A stretch of DNA of 64,000 bases from Bradyrhizobium nanningense. GTDB lineage: Bacteria; Pseudomonadota; Alphaproteobacteria; Rhizobiales; Xanthobacteraceae. The notes below the pieces were generated by a model. That model saw only the letters and a program-made list of their open reading frames with translations, ran no database searches and was not told the origin of the DNA. The translations under genes were made by a program, and so were the position numbers. The stretch lies in NCBI RefSeq assembly GCF_004114535.1, contig NZ_LBJC01000027.1, positions 62,001 through 126,000 on the forward strand, written 5' to 3'. Shown piece after piece: positions 1 through 9,726 of the stretch; the stretch's first letter is position 1, and the number at the start of each line of letters is the position of its first letter.

Positions 1-153
1 TTCGCGCAGCGGACCGCGGGTGCGAGCTGGCACCCGGCCTTCCCTGCGCCTTCTTGGCTTTGAGAGGGTGGAGACCCAAGCAAAGCTCGGGCGAAACGCG
101 CCGCGAGGCCGAAGAGGCATGTCTGCGATAGAAGCGTGGCAAAACCCCTATGA

Positions 154-300
154 CCGTCACCCTGAGGTGCGCGCTCTGCGGCGCATCGCGCCGCGGAGCA
201 AGCCTCGAAGGGCGACGGCCCGGCTGTATCGCGGCCGTCCATCCTTCGAGGCTCCGCTCACGATGCTTCGCATCGCAAGCCTCGCACCTCAGGATGACGG
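154..300. repeat. Palindromic intergenic repeat unit
   Basis: The outer arms are inverted repeats of 18 bases (154-171 and 283-300) that differ at one base. An inner pair built on GCCTCGAAGG / CCTTCGAGGC lies at about 203-252, so the unit could fold into a long cruciform. The same design recurs at 55091-55201. The whole stretch 1-520 contains no gene I can support; its first 150 bases resemble dispersed Bradyrhizobium spacer sequence, which is from memory and not tested. Confidence 0.6.
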
Positions 301-363
301 AATTGAAAGTCTCGTCGTTGCGCTCGCAGTGGAGGCGGTATGCACCACACTCTCCACTCGTGC

Positions 364-409
364 CTCGGACGCAGCGCAGCGTTCCCGGCGATGCGAAGCA
401 TCGTCCGGG
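364..409. repeat. Short hairpin repeat, copy 1
   Basis: A CGGACGCAGCGCAGC block is followed by GGCGATGCGAAGCATCGTCC; the ends can pair (CGGACG with CGTCCG). A near-identical copy lies at 45782-45827 in an unrelated spacer, which marks it as a dispersed repeat and not gene remnant. Confidence 0.6.
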
Positions 410-520
410 TGGACGGTGCGCTGCAGAGCCGGGGCCCATCCATCCGCATTGTGCCGTGTCGCCCCGGCTCTGCGCCGCAACGCTCAACGCGTTGCGGCTT
501 GTCCGGGATACGAGTCAGAC

Positions 521-889
521 TCACCACGCAATCGGAATCCGCTGCGCAAATCCGCCCAGATCGGAGTCGGGGCTGAGCGGCTGCCGGTCGAGCGGCCGGT
601 TGTTGTTGCTGCGTGCGAAGGAGGCGCCGGGCGGGAAGGCATAGTCGGTGAACTTGCGCTCGCCGGGGAGCACCTCGGTCCCGCCGTCAAGCCACGATCG
701 CCTGCTGACATAGATGCGCGTACGCGGACCGGATTGATAGGAACGATTGGGGCCGCGCGGGCCGTACTCGTAAACCGCGTCCTGGGCCGCTCGCGGCGGC
801 TCGCGCCTGCCGGCGGTGGCGGGATGAGCGGCGAAGGTCGAGGCGAGGAGGGCGACCAGCACCGCTCGGGTCGTGACAAGCGCGTTCAT
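521..889 (-). CDS. Small secreted hypothetical protein
   Basis: Encodes about 122 residues. The start at 889 gives a clear Sec signal peptide (MNALVTTRAVLVALLASTFA followed by an Ala-rich cleavage region). The mature part is basic and rich in Arg, Pro and Gly, with a motif RIYVSRRSWLDGGTEVLPGE and an Asn run near the C terminus. No domain is recognised. Longer in-frame extensions upstream lack a signal peptide and are probably not translated. It is divergent from the bamA-like gene across about 300 non-coding bases. Role unknown; export to the periplasm is the only functional inference. Confidence 0.6.
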   Translation of the reverse strand: MNALVTTRAVLVALLASTFAAHPATAGRREPPRAAQDAVYEYGPRGPNRSYQSGPRTRIYVSRRSWLDGGTEVLPGERKFTDYAFPPGASFARSNNNRPLDRQPLSPDSDLGGFAQRIPIAW

Positions 890-1187
890 CGGACAACATC
901 CTGTGCGAGTTCCTGATGCGGCCGCCTCTCGCACCAGCTTAAGAACCTGTAAAGAATCCCGGCGTTGCGCGATGTTGCTGAACCTCCGCTTGGGCAAGTG
1001 CCGGCGCGGCAGCTTCGAGGCGGCTCGGTCGCTGCTCACAATGCGTGCGGTCATTGCGGGCCGAGGCGCACGCGCTGCCGATCGACCAATCAAATTCAAC
1101 GACCGGAAACAATACAGCAATCTCCAGGCCACACCGCGGCCACAGCCGTCTCGTTTCAGAGCAGGCGAGGTATCGTTGAGGTGTGGA

Positions 1188-3701
1188 ATGTCGTTTTTGC
1201 GGGCCTGGCTGATCGCCGTGGCGATGAGTGCTGTATCGATTGCAAGCTCACTTCCGCTTGGGCTGTGGCCGCTGCCGGCAGCCGCGCAGGCGACGCAGAC
1301 GATCGTGGTCGAAGGCAATCGCCGCGTGGAGGCCGAGACGGTCCGCTCCTATTTCAAGCCCGGCCCGGGCGGGCGTCTCGATCAATCCGCCGTCGATGAC
1401 GGGCTCAAGGCGCTGATCGCGACCGGCCTGTTCCAGGACGTGAAGATCAATCAGGCCGGCGGCCGCATCGTGGTGTCGGTGGTCGAGAATGCCGTGATCG
1501 GCCGTATCGCCTTCGAGGGCAACAAGAAGATCAAGGACGAGCAGCTCTCGGGGGAAATCCAGTCCAAGCCGCGCGGATCCTTCTCGCGGGCGCTGGTGCA
1601 GTCCGACACGCTGCGCATCGCCGAGATCTACCGGCGCTCCGGCCGTTACGACGTCCGCGTCACGCCCGAGATCATCGAACAGCCGAACAACCGCGTCGAT
1701 CTCATCTTCACGGTCGAGGAGGGTGCCAAGACCTCGGTCAAGTCGGTCGAGTTCGTCGGCAACAGCGCCTTCTCGGCCTCGCGCCTGCGCGACATCATCA
1801 AGACGCATGAGAGCAACCTGCTCAGCTTCCTCGGCAGCAACGACATCTACGATCCCGATCGCGTCGAGGCCGACCGCGACCTGATCCGCCGCTTCTACCT
1901 CAAGAACGGTTACGCCGACGTCCAGGTCGTGGCCGCGCTCACCGAATACGATCCGGAGAAGAAGGGCTTTCTGGTGACCTTCAAGATCGAGGAAGGCGCT
2001 CAATATCGCATCGGCTCCGTCGACTTCCGCTCCAGCATTCCCAACTTCGACACGGGCTCGCTCCGCACCTATTCGCGCGTCAGCGCCGGCTCGCTCTACA
2101 ACGTCGAATTGGTCGAGAAGTCGACCGAAGAGATGCAGATCGAGGCCTCGCGCCGCGGCTATGCCTTCGCCGTGGTCCGTCCCGGCGGCGACCGCAATTT
2201 CGAGGCGCACACCGTCTCCGTCGTGTTCAATGTCGACGAAGGCCCGCGGACCTATATCGAGCGTATCAACCTGCGCGGCAACACCCGCACCCGCGATTAC
2301 GTGATCCGCCGCGAATTCGACCTCTCGGAAGGGGACGCCTACAACCGCGCGCTGGTCGACCGCGCCGAGCGGCGCCTGAAGAACCTCGACTACTTCAAGA
2401 GCGTCAAGATCGTCACCGAGCCCGGCTCCTCCAGCGATCGCGTGATCCTCGTCGTCGAGATGGAGGAGAAGTCGACCGGCGACTTCTCGATCTCGGGCGG
2501 TTATTCCACCACCGACGGTGCGCTGGCGGAAGTCTCGATCTCCGAGCGCAACCTGCTCGGCCGCGGGCTCTATGCCAAGGCATCGGTCAGTTACGGCCAA
2601 TATTCACGCGGCGTATCGTTGTCCTTCGTCGAGCCTTATCTGCTCGACTACCGGATGGCGCTCGGGTTCGACACCTATTGGAAGGAGCAGAAGTCGAACA
2701 GCTATACGAGCTACGGCGTGACGACACTGGGCTTCTCCCCGCGCATTGGACTGGCCTTGCGCGAGGATCTCACCCTGCAGCTGCGCTATTCGCTCTATCA
2801 GCAGAGCATCACGCTCGCCAGCGCTTACAACAATTGCAACAACAACGCGTCCAACGCCTCGCTGGCCTATAATCCGACGCCGGCCTACATCCAGAACGTC
2901 CTGGGCGGCGCGGACCCGACCAATTCCACGAGCTCGGGAGTCTATGGCTACGGCTGCTACGGCGACGGCGAGTCGAGCTTGCCGGTCCGAAAGGAGCTGG
3001 CGAACGGTGCGACCTGGACCTCGGCGCTCGGCTACACGCTGAACTACAACACGCTCGACAACACCAAGAACCCGACGGACGGATTGCTAGTCGACTTCCG
3101 GCAGGATTTCGCCGGCGTCGGCGGCGACGTCACCTATCTGAAGACCGCGCTGGACACCAAATACTACACGCCGCTCGTCTCCGAGATCGTCAGCGTGATC
3201 CACCTCCAGGGCGGTCTCCTCAGCAAGCTCGGCAACCAGGATCTGCGCATGTTGGATCACTTCCAGATGGGGGCGAACCTGGTGCGCGGCTTCGCCTCGA
3301 ACGGCATCGGTCCACGCGACATCACCTATTACAACTACGGCTCCAACGGCGATGCGCTCGGCGGCACGAAATATTGGGGCGCGTCGATGGAGCTGCAGAT
3401 GCCGTTCTGGTTTCTGCCCAAGGAAGTCGGCCTGAAGGGCGCCGTCTACGCCGATGCCGGATCGCTCTGGGGCTATCAGGGGCCGACCTCGTGGTCAGCC
3501 ACGGGCGAAGTCAACACCAAGGCGTGCCCGACCTGCGGCTTGCAATATGACGACGGCAACACGGTGCGATCGTCGGTCGGCGTCGGCCTGATCTGGGCGT
3601 CCCCGTTCGGGCCGCTCCGCTTCGACTATGCGGTGCCGATCACGAAGGGCAAATACGACGTGGTCCAGGAGTTCAGGTTCGGCGGGGGGACGTCGTTCTA
3701 G
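1188..3701 (+). CDS. bamA: Outer-membrane protein assembly factor BamA (Omp85)
   Basis: Encodes 837 residues. BamA inserts beta-barrel proteins into the outer membrane. The ATG at 1188 is chosen because it begins a signal peptide ending near AAAQA; the open frame extends upstream to 873 but without a plausible leader. Five POTRA repeats follow (first at TIVVEGNRRVEAETV), then a 16-strand-type barrel with an Asn/Ser-rich loop around residues 545-600, and a C-terminal Phe, the usual Omp signal. Length suits rhizobial BamA (about 840). The usual neighbours (rseP, lpxD, fabZ, lpxA) are absent, so this may be a second Omp85 copy. Its stop overlaps the convergent M20 gene stop in a CTAG. Confidence 0.88.
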   Translation: MSFLRAWLIAVAMSAVSIASSLPLGLWPLPAAAQATQTIVVEGNRRVEAETVRSYFKPGPGGRLDQSAVDDGLKALIATGLFQDVKINQAGGRIVVSVVENAVIGRIAFEGNKKIKDEQLSGEIQSKPRGSFSRALVQSDTLRIAEIYRRSGRYDVRVTPEIIEQPNNRVDLIFTVEEGAKTSVKSVEFVGNSAFSASRLRDIIKTHESNLLSFLGSNDIYDPDRVEADRDLIRRFYLKNGYADVQVVAALTEYDPEKKGFLVTFKIEEGAQYRIGSVDFRSSIPNFDTGSLRTYSRVSAGSLYNVELVEKSTEEMQIEASRRGYAFAVVRPGGDRNFEAHTVSVVFNVDEGPRTYIERINLRGNTRTRDYVIRREFDLSEGDAYNRALVDRAERRLKNLDYFKSVKIVTEPGSSSDRVILVVEMEEKSTGDFSISGGYSTTDGALAEVSISERNLLGRGLYAKASVSYGQYSRGVSLSFVEPYLLDYRMALGFDTYWKEQKSNSYTSYGVTTLGFSPRIGLALREDLTLQLRYSLYQQSITLASAYNNCNNNASNASLAYNPTPAYIQNVLGGADPTNSTSSGVYGYGCYGDGESSLPVRKELANGATWTSALGYTLNYNTLDNTKNPTDGLLVDFRQDFAGVGGDVTYLKTALDTKYYTPLVSEIVSVIHLQGGLLSKLGNQDLRMLDHFQMGANLVRGFASNGIGPRDITYYNYGSNGDALGGTKYWGASMELQMPFWFLPKEVGLKGAVYADAGSLWGYQGPTSWSATGEVNTKACPTCGLQYDDGNTVRSSVGVGLIWASPFGPLRFDYAVPITKGKYDVVQEFRFGGGTSF

Positions 3702-4930
3702 CCCCCGAGGATCCGCCTGCAAGCATCGACGAACACCTCTGCGCCGGTGACGATATCGGCGTCGGCGGTGTTTTCGGTCCAGTGATGGCTGATGCCGCCG
3801 ATCGACGGCACGAACAGCATGCCGGCCGGCATGACCGTCGCCAGCATCTGCGCATCGTGGCCGGCGCCACTGGGCATGCGGATGGATCGTCCACCGGCCA
3901 GCGCCTTGCTTGCGGCTTCGATCGCGTCCTGAAAGCGGGCGTTCATCATGGCGGGCGCACCGGTGCGCAGCTTCTCGACGGTGACGGCGCAGGGGCCGCT
4001 CGCGCTGGTCTCGTCTGCCATGGTCCGCAGCAGCTGCTCCAGCCGCGCAATGACAGCCGGATCGTCGTCGCGGATCTGGAACAGCATTTCGCCGCCGCCC
4101 GGAATGATGCTCGGCGCGCCCGGATCGAGCGTGATGCGCCCGGTGGTCCAGACCGTGCGCGGGCCGCAGGCGGCAGGAAAACGCTCGTCGATCGCCACGC
4201 AGAATCTTGCGAGCGCGAGACCCGCGTCCTTGCGTACCGCCATGCGCGTGGTGCCGGCGTGGTTCTGCTCGCCGACAAAATTGATCCGGTATTGCCAGAT
4301 GCCGACGATGGAGGTCACGACGCCGATCGCGAGCTTACCGCTTTCGAGCGTGTCGCCCTGCTCGATATGCGCCTCGAGATATCCGACGTGTCGCCCCGGC
4401 TCGACGCCGACGCGCGGGCGGCCGGCAAGCCCCATCTCGGCGAGCGCATCGCGCATGGGGCGGCCGCTGGTGCGGTCGCGCGCGGCGTCGATGTCGGCCT
4501 CGGTGACCTGTCCGACATAGGATCGCGAGCCGAGGAAATGCCCAAAATGTCCTTCCTCGTCGCACCAGGCGGCAACTTCGACGGCGCCCTTGACGGAGGG
4601 ATCGGCGTTGAGAACGCGCGCAGCCTCGAGCGCATAGACGACGCCGAGCGGGCCATCGAGCCAGCCGGCGTAGTTCTGGCTCTCCAGGTGCGAACCGGCC
4701 AGCAGTTTCGGCCCGGACTTGGCACTGGTCCCGAACACGTTGCCGATGCCGTCGATCGAAGCGGAGAGGCCGGCGCCGGGCAGCTTGCGCACCAGCCACT
4801 CCAGCGAAAGCTTGTGCGGCTCGGAGAAGGTCGGCTTGTGCACGCCGCTCCTGTAGGCGCCGATGGCGCGGAGCGCGTTGAGGTCGGCAAGGACGCGCGC
4901 ACCGTCGACGGAAGGACGATTGTCAGGCAT
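3698..4930 (-). CDS. M20-family Zn amidohydrolase (N-carbamoyl-amino-acid hydrolase / allantoate amidohydrolase type)
   Basis: Encodes 410 residues. Members hydrolyse the C-N bond of N-carbamoyl or ureido amino acids using two metal ions. Visible metal-site motifs are GSHLESQNYAGWLDG, WCDEEGHFG, EAHIEQGD and the C-terminal AGHDAQM...GGISHHWTENT. The usual HLD is HLE here. ATG 4930 is preferred over the in-frame TTG at 4939; it overlaps the upstream ATPase stop by 8 bases, so the two are translationally coupled. It is last in an importer operon beside hutC. The true substrate is unknown; because the hut locus lacks hutG, an N-acyl-glutamate substrate is a possible but untested idea. Confidence 0.82.
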   Translation of the reverse strand: MPDNRPSVDGARVLADLNALRAIGAYRSGVHKPTFSEPHKLSLEWLVRKLPGAGLSASIDGIGNVFGTSAKSGPKLLAGSHLESQNYAGWLDGPLGVVYALEAARVLNADPSVKGAVEVAAWCDEEGHFGHFLGSRSYVGQVTEADIDAARDRTSGRPMRDALAEMGLAGRPRVGVEPGRHVGYLEAHIEQGDTLESGKLAIGVVTSIVGIWQYRINFVGEQNHAGTTRMAVRKDAGLALARFCVAIDERFPAACGPRTVWTTGRITLDPGAPSIIPGGGEMLFQIRDDDPAVIARLEQLLRTMADETSASGPCAVTVEKLRTGAPAMMNARFQDAIEAASKALAGGRSIRMPSGAGHDAQMLATVMPAGMLFVPSIGGISHHWTENTADADIVTGAEVFVDACRRILGG

Positions 4931-5708
4931 GTTCGGCAACCTTCAGCGCCTCGGTGCGGATCTCCTCGACCAGCCGTTCCTTGAGCTGGACGAATTCGGG
5001 CGTGGTCTTGATCTTGTAGGAGCGCGGATGCGGCAGGTCCACATTGATCTCGGCTTTGATGCGGCCGGGGCGCGCGCTCATGACGATGACGCGGCTGCCG
5101 AGGAAGATGGCCTCCTCGATGTCGTGGGTCACGAACAGCACGGTCTTCTGGTCGCGCTCCCAGATGCTGAGCAGCATTTCCTGCATCAAGGCGCGGGTCT
5201 GGTTGTCGAGCGCGCCGAACGGCTCGTCGAGCAGCAGGATTTTTGGATCGTTGGCAAGCGCGCGCGCGATCGCGGTGCGCTGCTGCATGCCGCCGGAGAG
5301 CTGCTTGGGCCAATGATTCTCGAAGCCGGACAATCCGACCTGGCGGATGAAGCCGTCGGCGATCTCATTGCGTTCCGCCTCGGACACGCCGCGCTCGCGC
5401 AGGCCGAAGGCGATGTTCTCGCGAACGGTGAGCCATGGAAACAGCGTGTAGGACTGAAAAACCATGCCGCGATCGGCGCCGGGGCCGGTCACCGCGCGGC
5501 CGTCAAGCGTAACGCGCCCGCTGGTCGGGCGATCGAGCCCGGCAACGATGCGCAGCAGCGTGGACTTGCCGCAGCCGGAGGGGCCGAGGATGGTGACGAA
5601 GTCGTTGTTGCCGATGATGAGGTCGGTCGGCTCCAGCGCCCTCGTGGGCGCGTTGCCGTGGCGCGCCGGGAAGGTGCGCGAGACCTGCTCGATCTTGAGG
5701 ATCGTCAT
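4923..5708 (-). CDS. ABC transporter ATPase, SsuB/TauB/NrtD type
   Basis: Encodes 261 residues and powers the importer formed with the next two genes. The Walker A GPSGCGKST, Q-loop FQSYTLFPW, signature LSGGMQQR, Walker B ILLLDEPFGALD and the switch His in VTHDIEEA are all intact. The start ATG at 5708 overlaps the permease stop (5705) by four bases. The family transports nitrate, sulfonates, taurine or pyrimidine-like compounds; the ligand cannot be read from sequence. Confidence 0.9.
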   Translation of the reverse strand: MTILKIEQVSRTFPARHGNAPTRALEPTDLIIGNNDFVTILGPSGCGKSTLLRIVAGLDRPTSGRVTLDGRAVTGPGADRGMVFQSYTLFPWLTVRENIAFGLRERGVSEAERNEIADGFIRQVGLSGFENHWPKQLSGGMQQRTAIARALANDPKILLLDEPFGALDNQTRALMQEMLLSIWERDQKTVLFVTHDIEEAIFLGSRVIVMSARPGRIKAEINVDLPHPRSYKIKTTPEFVQLKERLVEEIRTEALKVAEHA

Positions 5709-6478
5709 GCGAGCCTCCACGGAAACAGCCAGGCGTTGAAGGCCTTGAACAGGAAGTCCGACAGGAGGCCGATCAGCCCGATCACGATGATGCCGAAGAT
5801 GATCTGGCCGGTGTTGAGCAAGGCCTGGCTGTCGGTGATCATGTGCCCGATGCCCGAGGACGAGCCGATCAGCTCGGCGACGATGACGTAGGTCCAGGCC
5901 CAGCCCAACACCAGCCGCAGGATTTCGGCGATCTCGGGCGCGGAGGAGGGCAGCAGCACGCGGCGGATGATGCCGCGGTCGCCGGCGCCCAGCGTGTAGG
6001 CCGCCTCGACCAGATCGCGCCGCGTGGCGCCGACAGTCACCGCGACCATCAGGATGACCTGGAACACCGAGCCGATGAAGATGACGAGCAGCTTCTGCAA
6101 TTCGCCGATGCCGGCCCACAGGATCAGGAGCGGAATGAAGGCCGAGGCGGGCAAGTAGCGGGCGAAGGAGACGAACGGCTCGAGGAAGGCCTCGATCGGC
6201 TTGTAGGCGCCCATCAGCACCCCGAGCGGCACCGCGATGATGGCGGCAAGCGCAAAGCCGCCGACGACGCGCCAGATGGTCATTCCGATATCGTAGACGA
6301 AACCCTGCTTGGTCAAGAGGTCGAAACCCTCCTGCACCATGGTCAAGGGGTTGGCAAGGAAGGTCTTCGACACATGGCCGCCGAGCGTCGCCCACGACCA
6401 GAGGGCAACGAACAGCACGAAGAACGCAAGGCCATAGGCCACGCGCTGCTTCGATGTCACAGGATCCAGAGGACGCAT
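5705..6478 (-). CDS. ABC transporter permease, SsuC/TauC type
   Basis: Encodes 257 residues as an inner-membrane protein of about six helices. The EAA loop is seen as EAAYTLGAGDRGIIRRVLLPSSAPE. ATG 6478 is chosen since it follows with MRPLDPVTSKQR and then the first helix; the frame stays open to 6538 but only from a GTG in the spacer. It follows the binding-protein gene by 73 bases and couples to the ATPase by overlap. Confidence 0.87.
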   Translation of the reverse strand: MRPLDPVTSKQRVAYGLAFFVLFVALWSWATLGGHVSKTFLANPLTMVQEGFDLLTKQGFVYDIGMTIWRVVGGFALAAIIAVPLGVLMGAYKPIEAFLEPFVSFARYLPASAFIPLLILWAGIGELQKLLVIFIGSVFQVILMVAVTVGATRRDLVEAAYTLGAGDRGIIRRVLLPSSAPEIAEILRLVLGWAWTYVIVAELIGSSSGIGHMITDSQALLNTGQIIFGIIVIGLIGLLSDFLFKAFNAWLFPWRLA

Positions 6479-6551
6479 CGACGATTTATCCGGGCGGTGA
6501 ACGGATTTGCCGGCCCCGCCGCGAGACGGGGCCGGCACCTCCTGAGGTGAC

Positions 6552-7496
6552 TTACTTGATGAAGCCGGCGTCGAAGAGGTCCTCGACCTTCGGCGCGGCC
6601 TTGATGATGCCGATCTCGAGCAGCAGCTCGGCGGCCTCCTTGTTGAAGGTCAGGAAGTCGCCCGCGAAGAACTTCTGGTTGGCGGCCTTGTCCTGCCAGC
6701 GCAGATATTTCGCCGAATTGCCGAACTGCTCGCCGGTCTGCTTCACGTCGGCGCCCATGATCTCATAGGCCTTGGCCTGATCCTTGGCGATCATGTCGAG
6801 CGCCTCGAAATAGCTGTCGGCGAGCGCCTTGGCGGCCTTGGGATTCTCGGAGAGGAATTTCGGCGTGCAGCCGAAGGTGTCCATGACCATCGGATAGTCC
6901 AGCGTGGTCGCGATGATCTTGCCCTTGTCGGGGGCTGCGCGCACCGTCGACAGATAGGGCTCATAGGTCATCGCGGCGTCGTTCTGGCCGGAGACGAAGG
7001 CCTGTGCGGCCGCAGCCGGCTCAAGGTTCACGACGGTGACGTCCTTCACCGACAGCCCGTTCTTCTTGAGCATCCAGGCAAGTGCGAAATACGGCGAAGT
7101 GCCGGGCGCGGAGGCGGCGACGGTCTTGCCCTTCAGGTCCTTGATCGCGGCGACGTCGTTGCGCACGGCCATGCCGTCGGCGCCATAGCTCTTGTCGAGC
7201 TGGAAGATCTGCTTGGTCGCAACGCCGTTGGCGTTCCAGGAAATCCAGGTCTCGACCGTGGTCGCCGCGCATTGGATGTCGCCCGAGGCGACGGCAAGGT
7301 GGCGGTCCTTCTGCGGAATCTTCTTGATGGTGACGTCGAGGCCGTTCTTCTTGAAGATGCCAGCCTCCTTCGCCAACGTCAGCGGCGCGAAGCCGGTCCA
7401 CCCGGAGATGCCGACGCCGACCTTGACGTCATCGGCGAGCACGGGAGTGGCGGTCGCGAGAGCAATGATTGTCGCAAATATCGTCGAACTACGCAT
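6552..7496 (-). CDS. ABC transporter substrate-binding protein, NMT1/SsuA/TauA type
   Basis: Encodes 314 residues. The signal peptide MRSSTIFATIIALATATPVLA is cleaved before DDVKVGVG. The fold family is recognised by GWTGFAPLTLAKEAGIFKKNGLDVTI, GDIQCAATTVETW, DLKGKTVAASAPGTSPYFAL and AFVSGQNDAAMTYEPYL. It is the first gene of the operon SBP-permease-ATPase-M20 hydrolase, transcribed leftward, 108 bases after hutC. Position suggests uptake of a histidine-related or N-substituted amino acid, but that is inference from context only. Confidence 0.87.
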   Translation of the reverse strand: MRSSTIFATIIALATATPVLADDVKVGVGISGWTGFAPLTLAKEAGIFKKNGLDVTIKKIPQKDRHLAVASGDIQCAATTVETWISWNANGVATKQIFQLDKSYGADGMAVRNDVAAIKDLKGKTVAASAPGTSPYFALAWMLKKNGLSVKDVTVVNLEPAAAAQAFVSGQNDAAMTYEPYLSTVRAAPDKGKIIATTLDYPMVMDTFGCTPKFLSENPKAAKALADSYFEALDMIAKDQAKAYEIMGADVKQTGEQFGNSAKYLRWQDKAANQKFFAGDFLTFNKEAAELLLEIGIIKAAPKVEDLFDAGFIK

Positions 7497-7604
7497 GATT
7501 GTCGTCCTCTGCCGATCGATGGATTGACGTCCTGTTGATCTGTTCACATCGGCCCATATGGACCGTTGCCCGAAGCGTTGCACGATTTGTGCCGACATAT
7601 CCTC

Positions 7605-8333
7605 TCAGCCTCCCTTGAATCGCGCGACAAGGCGGTGAGAGTCACCGGGGTAGAGCAGGCGCACGGCGGTGATCGTGCGCGCACTGCGCCAGGTGTAACG
7701 ATCGATCACGAGACAGGGCGCGCCGACGGCGATCGCGAGCGCGTCGGCCGTATGATCGTCCGCAACGATGGCGCTGATCGTGTGCTCGGCCTCCGTCCAC
7801 GGAACGTGGTGAAGCAGCCACGAGCCGGGCGGTTCGCGCGAGAAATCCGCGGTCGCGGCATCAGGCACGGACGACAGGTCGATCAGCCTGTCCTCGACGG
7901 CGAACGGCACGTTGTCGGCGCTGTGCCGGCAGGTGATGGCGACCACCTTGCCGGCCTTCTTCACGCCGAGGCGATCACGGTCGGCCGCGGTCGCGGCGCG
8001 CAGCTTGCGGCCGATCAGCTCATAGCCGTAAGCGCGCCCCAGCGCGGTGATCTCGGCGCGGATGTCGGCGATCTTGAGCACCGCCGACATGTGTTGCGGC
8101 CGGCGCACGAACGAGCCGGCGCGGCGCCGCCGTTCGATCAAATCTGCCTGCGCGAGTTCCGACAGCGCTTTGTTCACGGTCATGCGCGAGCAGCCGTAAC
8201 GCGCGACCAGTTCATGCTCGAACGGGATGCGATGTCCGGGCGGCCATTCGCCGGTCAGGATGCGCTTCTCGATGTCGGCGCGAATCCGCTTGTAGAGCGT
8301 CGGCTTGTCGGCGGCATCGGTCACGAGGCTCAT
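7605..8333 (-). CDS. hutC: HutC, histidine-utilisation repressor (GntR family)
   Basis: Encodes 242 residues. HutC represses hut genes and is released by urocanate. The N-terminal winged helix is seen (TLYKRIRADIEKRILTGEWPPG, then RYGCSRMTVNKALSEL), followed by a UTRA effector domain (SWLLHHVPWTEAEHTISAIVADDHTADAL). The start overlaps the hutF stop by four bases, so it is co-translated with hutF. The operator is probably the 20-bp palindrome at 9727-9746, which would make it autoregulated through the hutF-hutC transcript. Confidence 0.93.
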   Translation of the reverse strand: MSLVTDAADKPTLYKRIRADIEKRILTGEWPPGHRIPFEHELVARYGCSRMTVNKALSELAQADLIERRRRAGSFVRRPQHMSAVLKIADIRAEITALGRAYGYELIGRKLRAATAADRDRLGVKKAGKVVAITCRHSADNVPFAVEDRLIDLSSVPDAATADFSREPPGSWLLHHVPWTEAEHTISAIVADDHTADALAIAVGAPCLVIDRYTWRSARTITAVRLLYPGDSHRLVARFKGG

Positions 8334-9688
8334 GCAACGAGCCTCCGAACGGCCGCGTTGAAACGCGCGCGCGCCGCCTGACGCAGCCTGTGCCGGCCGC
8401 CCTCGACAACCTTCTCGCCGCCGGCCCAGACGCAGTCGATCGCGCCGCCGCCTGCAGCAAAGATCCAGCCGTCGATAGCGGCATCGCCCTGCCGCCCCGC
8501 CAGCGACGGATGCGCGGCGTCGAGCGTGACGATGTCGGCGCGCGCGCCGGGAGCCAAGCCGATCGTCGTCTGCGCCAGCGCCTGTGCGCCGCCCGCGAGC
8601 GCATGGTCGAACAGCGCGCGTCCGGTCGAGCGGCCTGCGCCGGCGGAGAGCACGTTGCGCTCGCGATGCTTGAGTCGCTGGCCATATTCGAGCTGACGCA
8701 ATTCGTCGGCGGCGCCGACCAGCACGTTGGAATCGGTGCCGATACCGAGCGCGCCGCCGGCAGCGAGAAATTCACGGGCGGGAAAGATGCCATCGCCAAG
8801 GCTCGCCTCGGTGATGGGGCAGAGGCCGGCCACCGCGCCGGTCTTCGCGAGTGCGCTGACTTCCGCATCCGTCGTGTGGGTCGCGTGAATGAGGCACCAG
8901 CGCCGGTCAACCGGCGTATGCTCCAACAGCCATTGCACCGGCCGCCGGCCCGACCAGGCCAGGCAATCCTCGACTTCCTTCACCTGTTCGGCGGCGTGAA
9001 TGTGCACCGGTCCGCCGTTCGCGAGCGGAACGATTACCGCGAGTTCGTCCGGCGTGACCGCGCGCAGGCTGTGCGGCGCGATGCCGATATTGGCACCGGG
9101 CAATGTGCTGATCGCCTTGCGCGAGGCCGTCATCAGCTCGGCGAACTGATCGACCGAGCAGATGAAGCGGCGCTGACCGTCATGCGGCGCCGTGCCGCCG
9201 AAGGAGCCGTGCGCATAAAAACTCGGCAGCAGCGTCAGGGCAATGCCGGAGGCCTCGGCCGCCTGCGCGATCCGCGCGGCCATCTCGGCGGGATCGGCAT
9301 AGGGAGAGCCGTCGCGGTCGTGATGCAGATAATGGAATTCGCCGACGCGGGTAAAACCCTGCTCCAGCATCTCGACATAAAGCAGCGTCGCAACAGAAGC
9401 GACGTCGTCCGGCGTCATCGCGAGCGCGAAGCGATACATCGTCTCGCGCCATGTCCAGAACGTATCGGTAGAGTTGCCGCGCAGCTCGGCGAGACCCGCC
9501 ATGCCGCGCTGGAACGCATGGCTGTGCAGGCTCGCCAGCCCCGGAAGTGCGATGGCGTGGCGCTCGTCGCCTGCGGCAGGCTGCACGCCCGCGGTCACCG
9601 CCGCGATCGCGCCGGGGGTGATCACCACCTGCACGTCATTGGCCCAGCCCGAGGGCAGGAGCGCGGAGGCGAAATGCAGTCGGGTCAT
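8330..9688 (-). CDS. hutF: Formimidoylglutamate deiminase HutF
   Basis: Encodes 452 residues of the amidohydrolase superfamily. It deaminates N-formimino-L-glutamate to N-formyl-L-glutamate and ammonia in the five-step histidine pathway. The metal-binding HxH is seen in SLHSHAFQRGMAG, later ligands in HIHAAEQVKEVEDC and LIHATH, and the catalytic Asp in GIGTDSN. Length suits the family. It is divergent from hutI with 103 bases between starts. The pathway then needs a deformylase (HutG), which is not in the window. Confidence 0.93.
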   Translation of the reverse strand: MTRLHFASALLPSGWANDVQVVITPGAIAAVTAGVQPAAGDERHAIALPGLASLHSHAFQRGMAGLAELRGNSTDTFWTWRETMYRFALAMTPDDVASVATLLYVEMLEQGFTRVGEFHYLHHDRDGSPYADPAEMAARIAQAAEASGIALTLLPSFYAHGSFGGTAPHDGQRRFICSVDQFAELMTASRKAISTLPGANIGIAPHSLRAVTPDELAVIVPLANGGPVHIHAAEQVKEVEDCLAWSGRRPVQWLLEHTPVDRRWCLIHATHTTDAEVSALAKTGAVAGLCPITEASLGDGIFPAREFLAAGGALGIGTDSNVLVGAADELRQLEYGQRLKHRERNVLSAGAGRSTGRALFDHALAGGAQALAQTTIGLAPGARADIVTLDAAHPSLAGRQGDAAIDGWIFAAGGGAIDCVWAGGEKVVEGGRHRLRQAARARFNAAVRRLVA

Positions 9689-9726
9689 GATTGATTACAC
9701 GCCGGCTGGACAGAACCGCCTTACGA

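Noticed and set aside
154..300. CRISPR-like repeat
   Set aside because: It is one inverted unit with two arms, not an array of direct repeats with spacers, and no cas gene is present.
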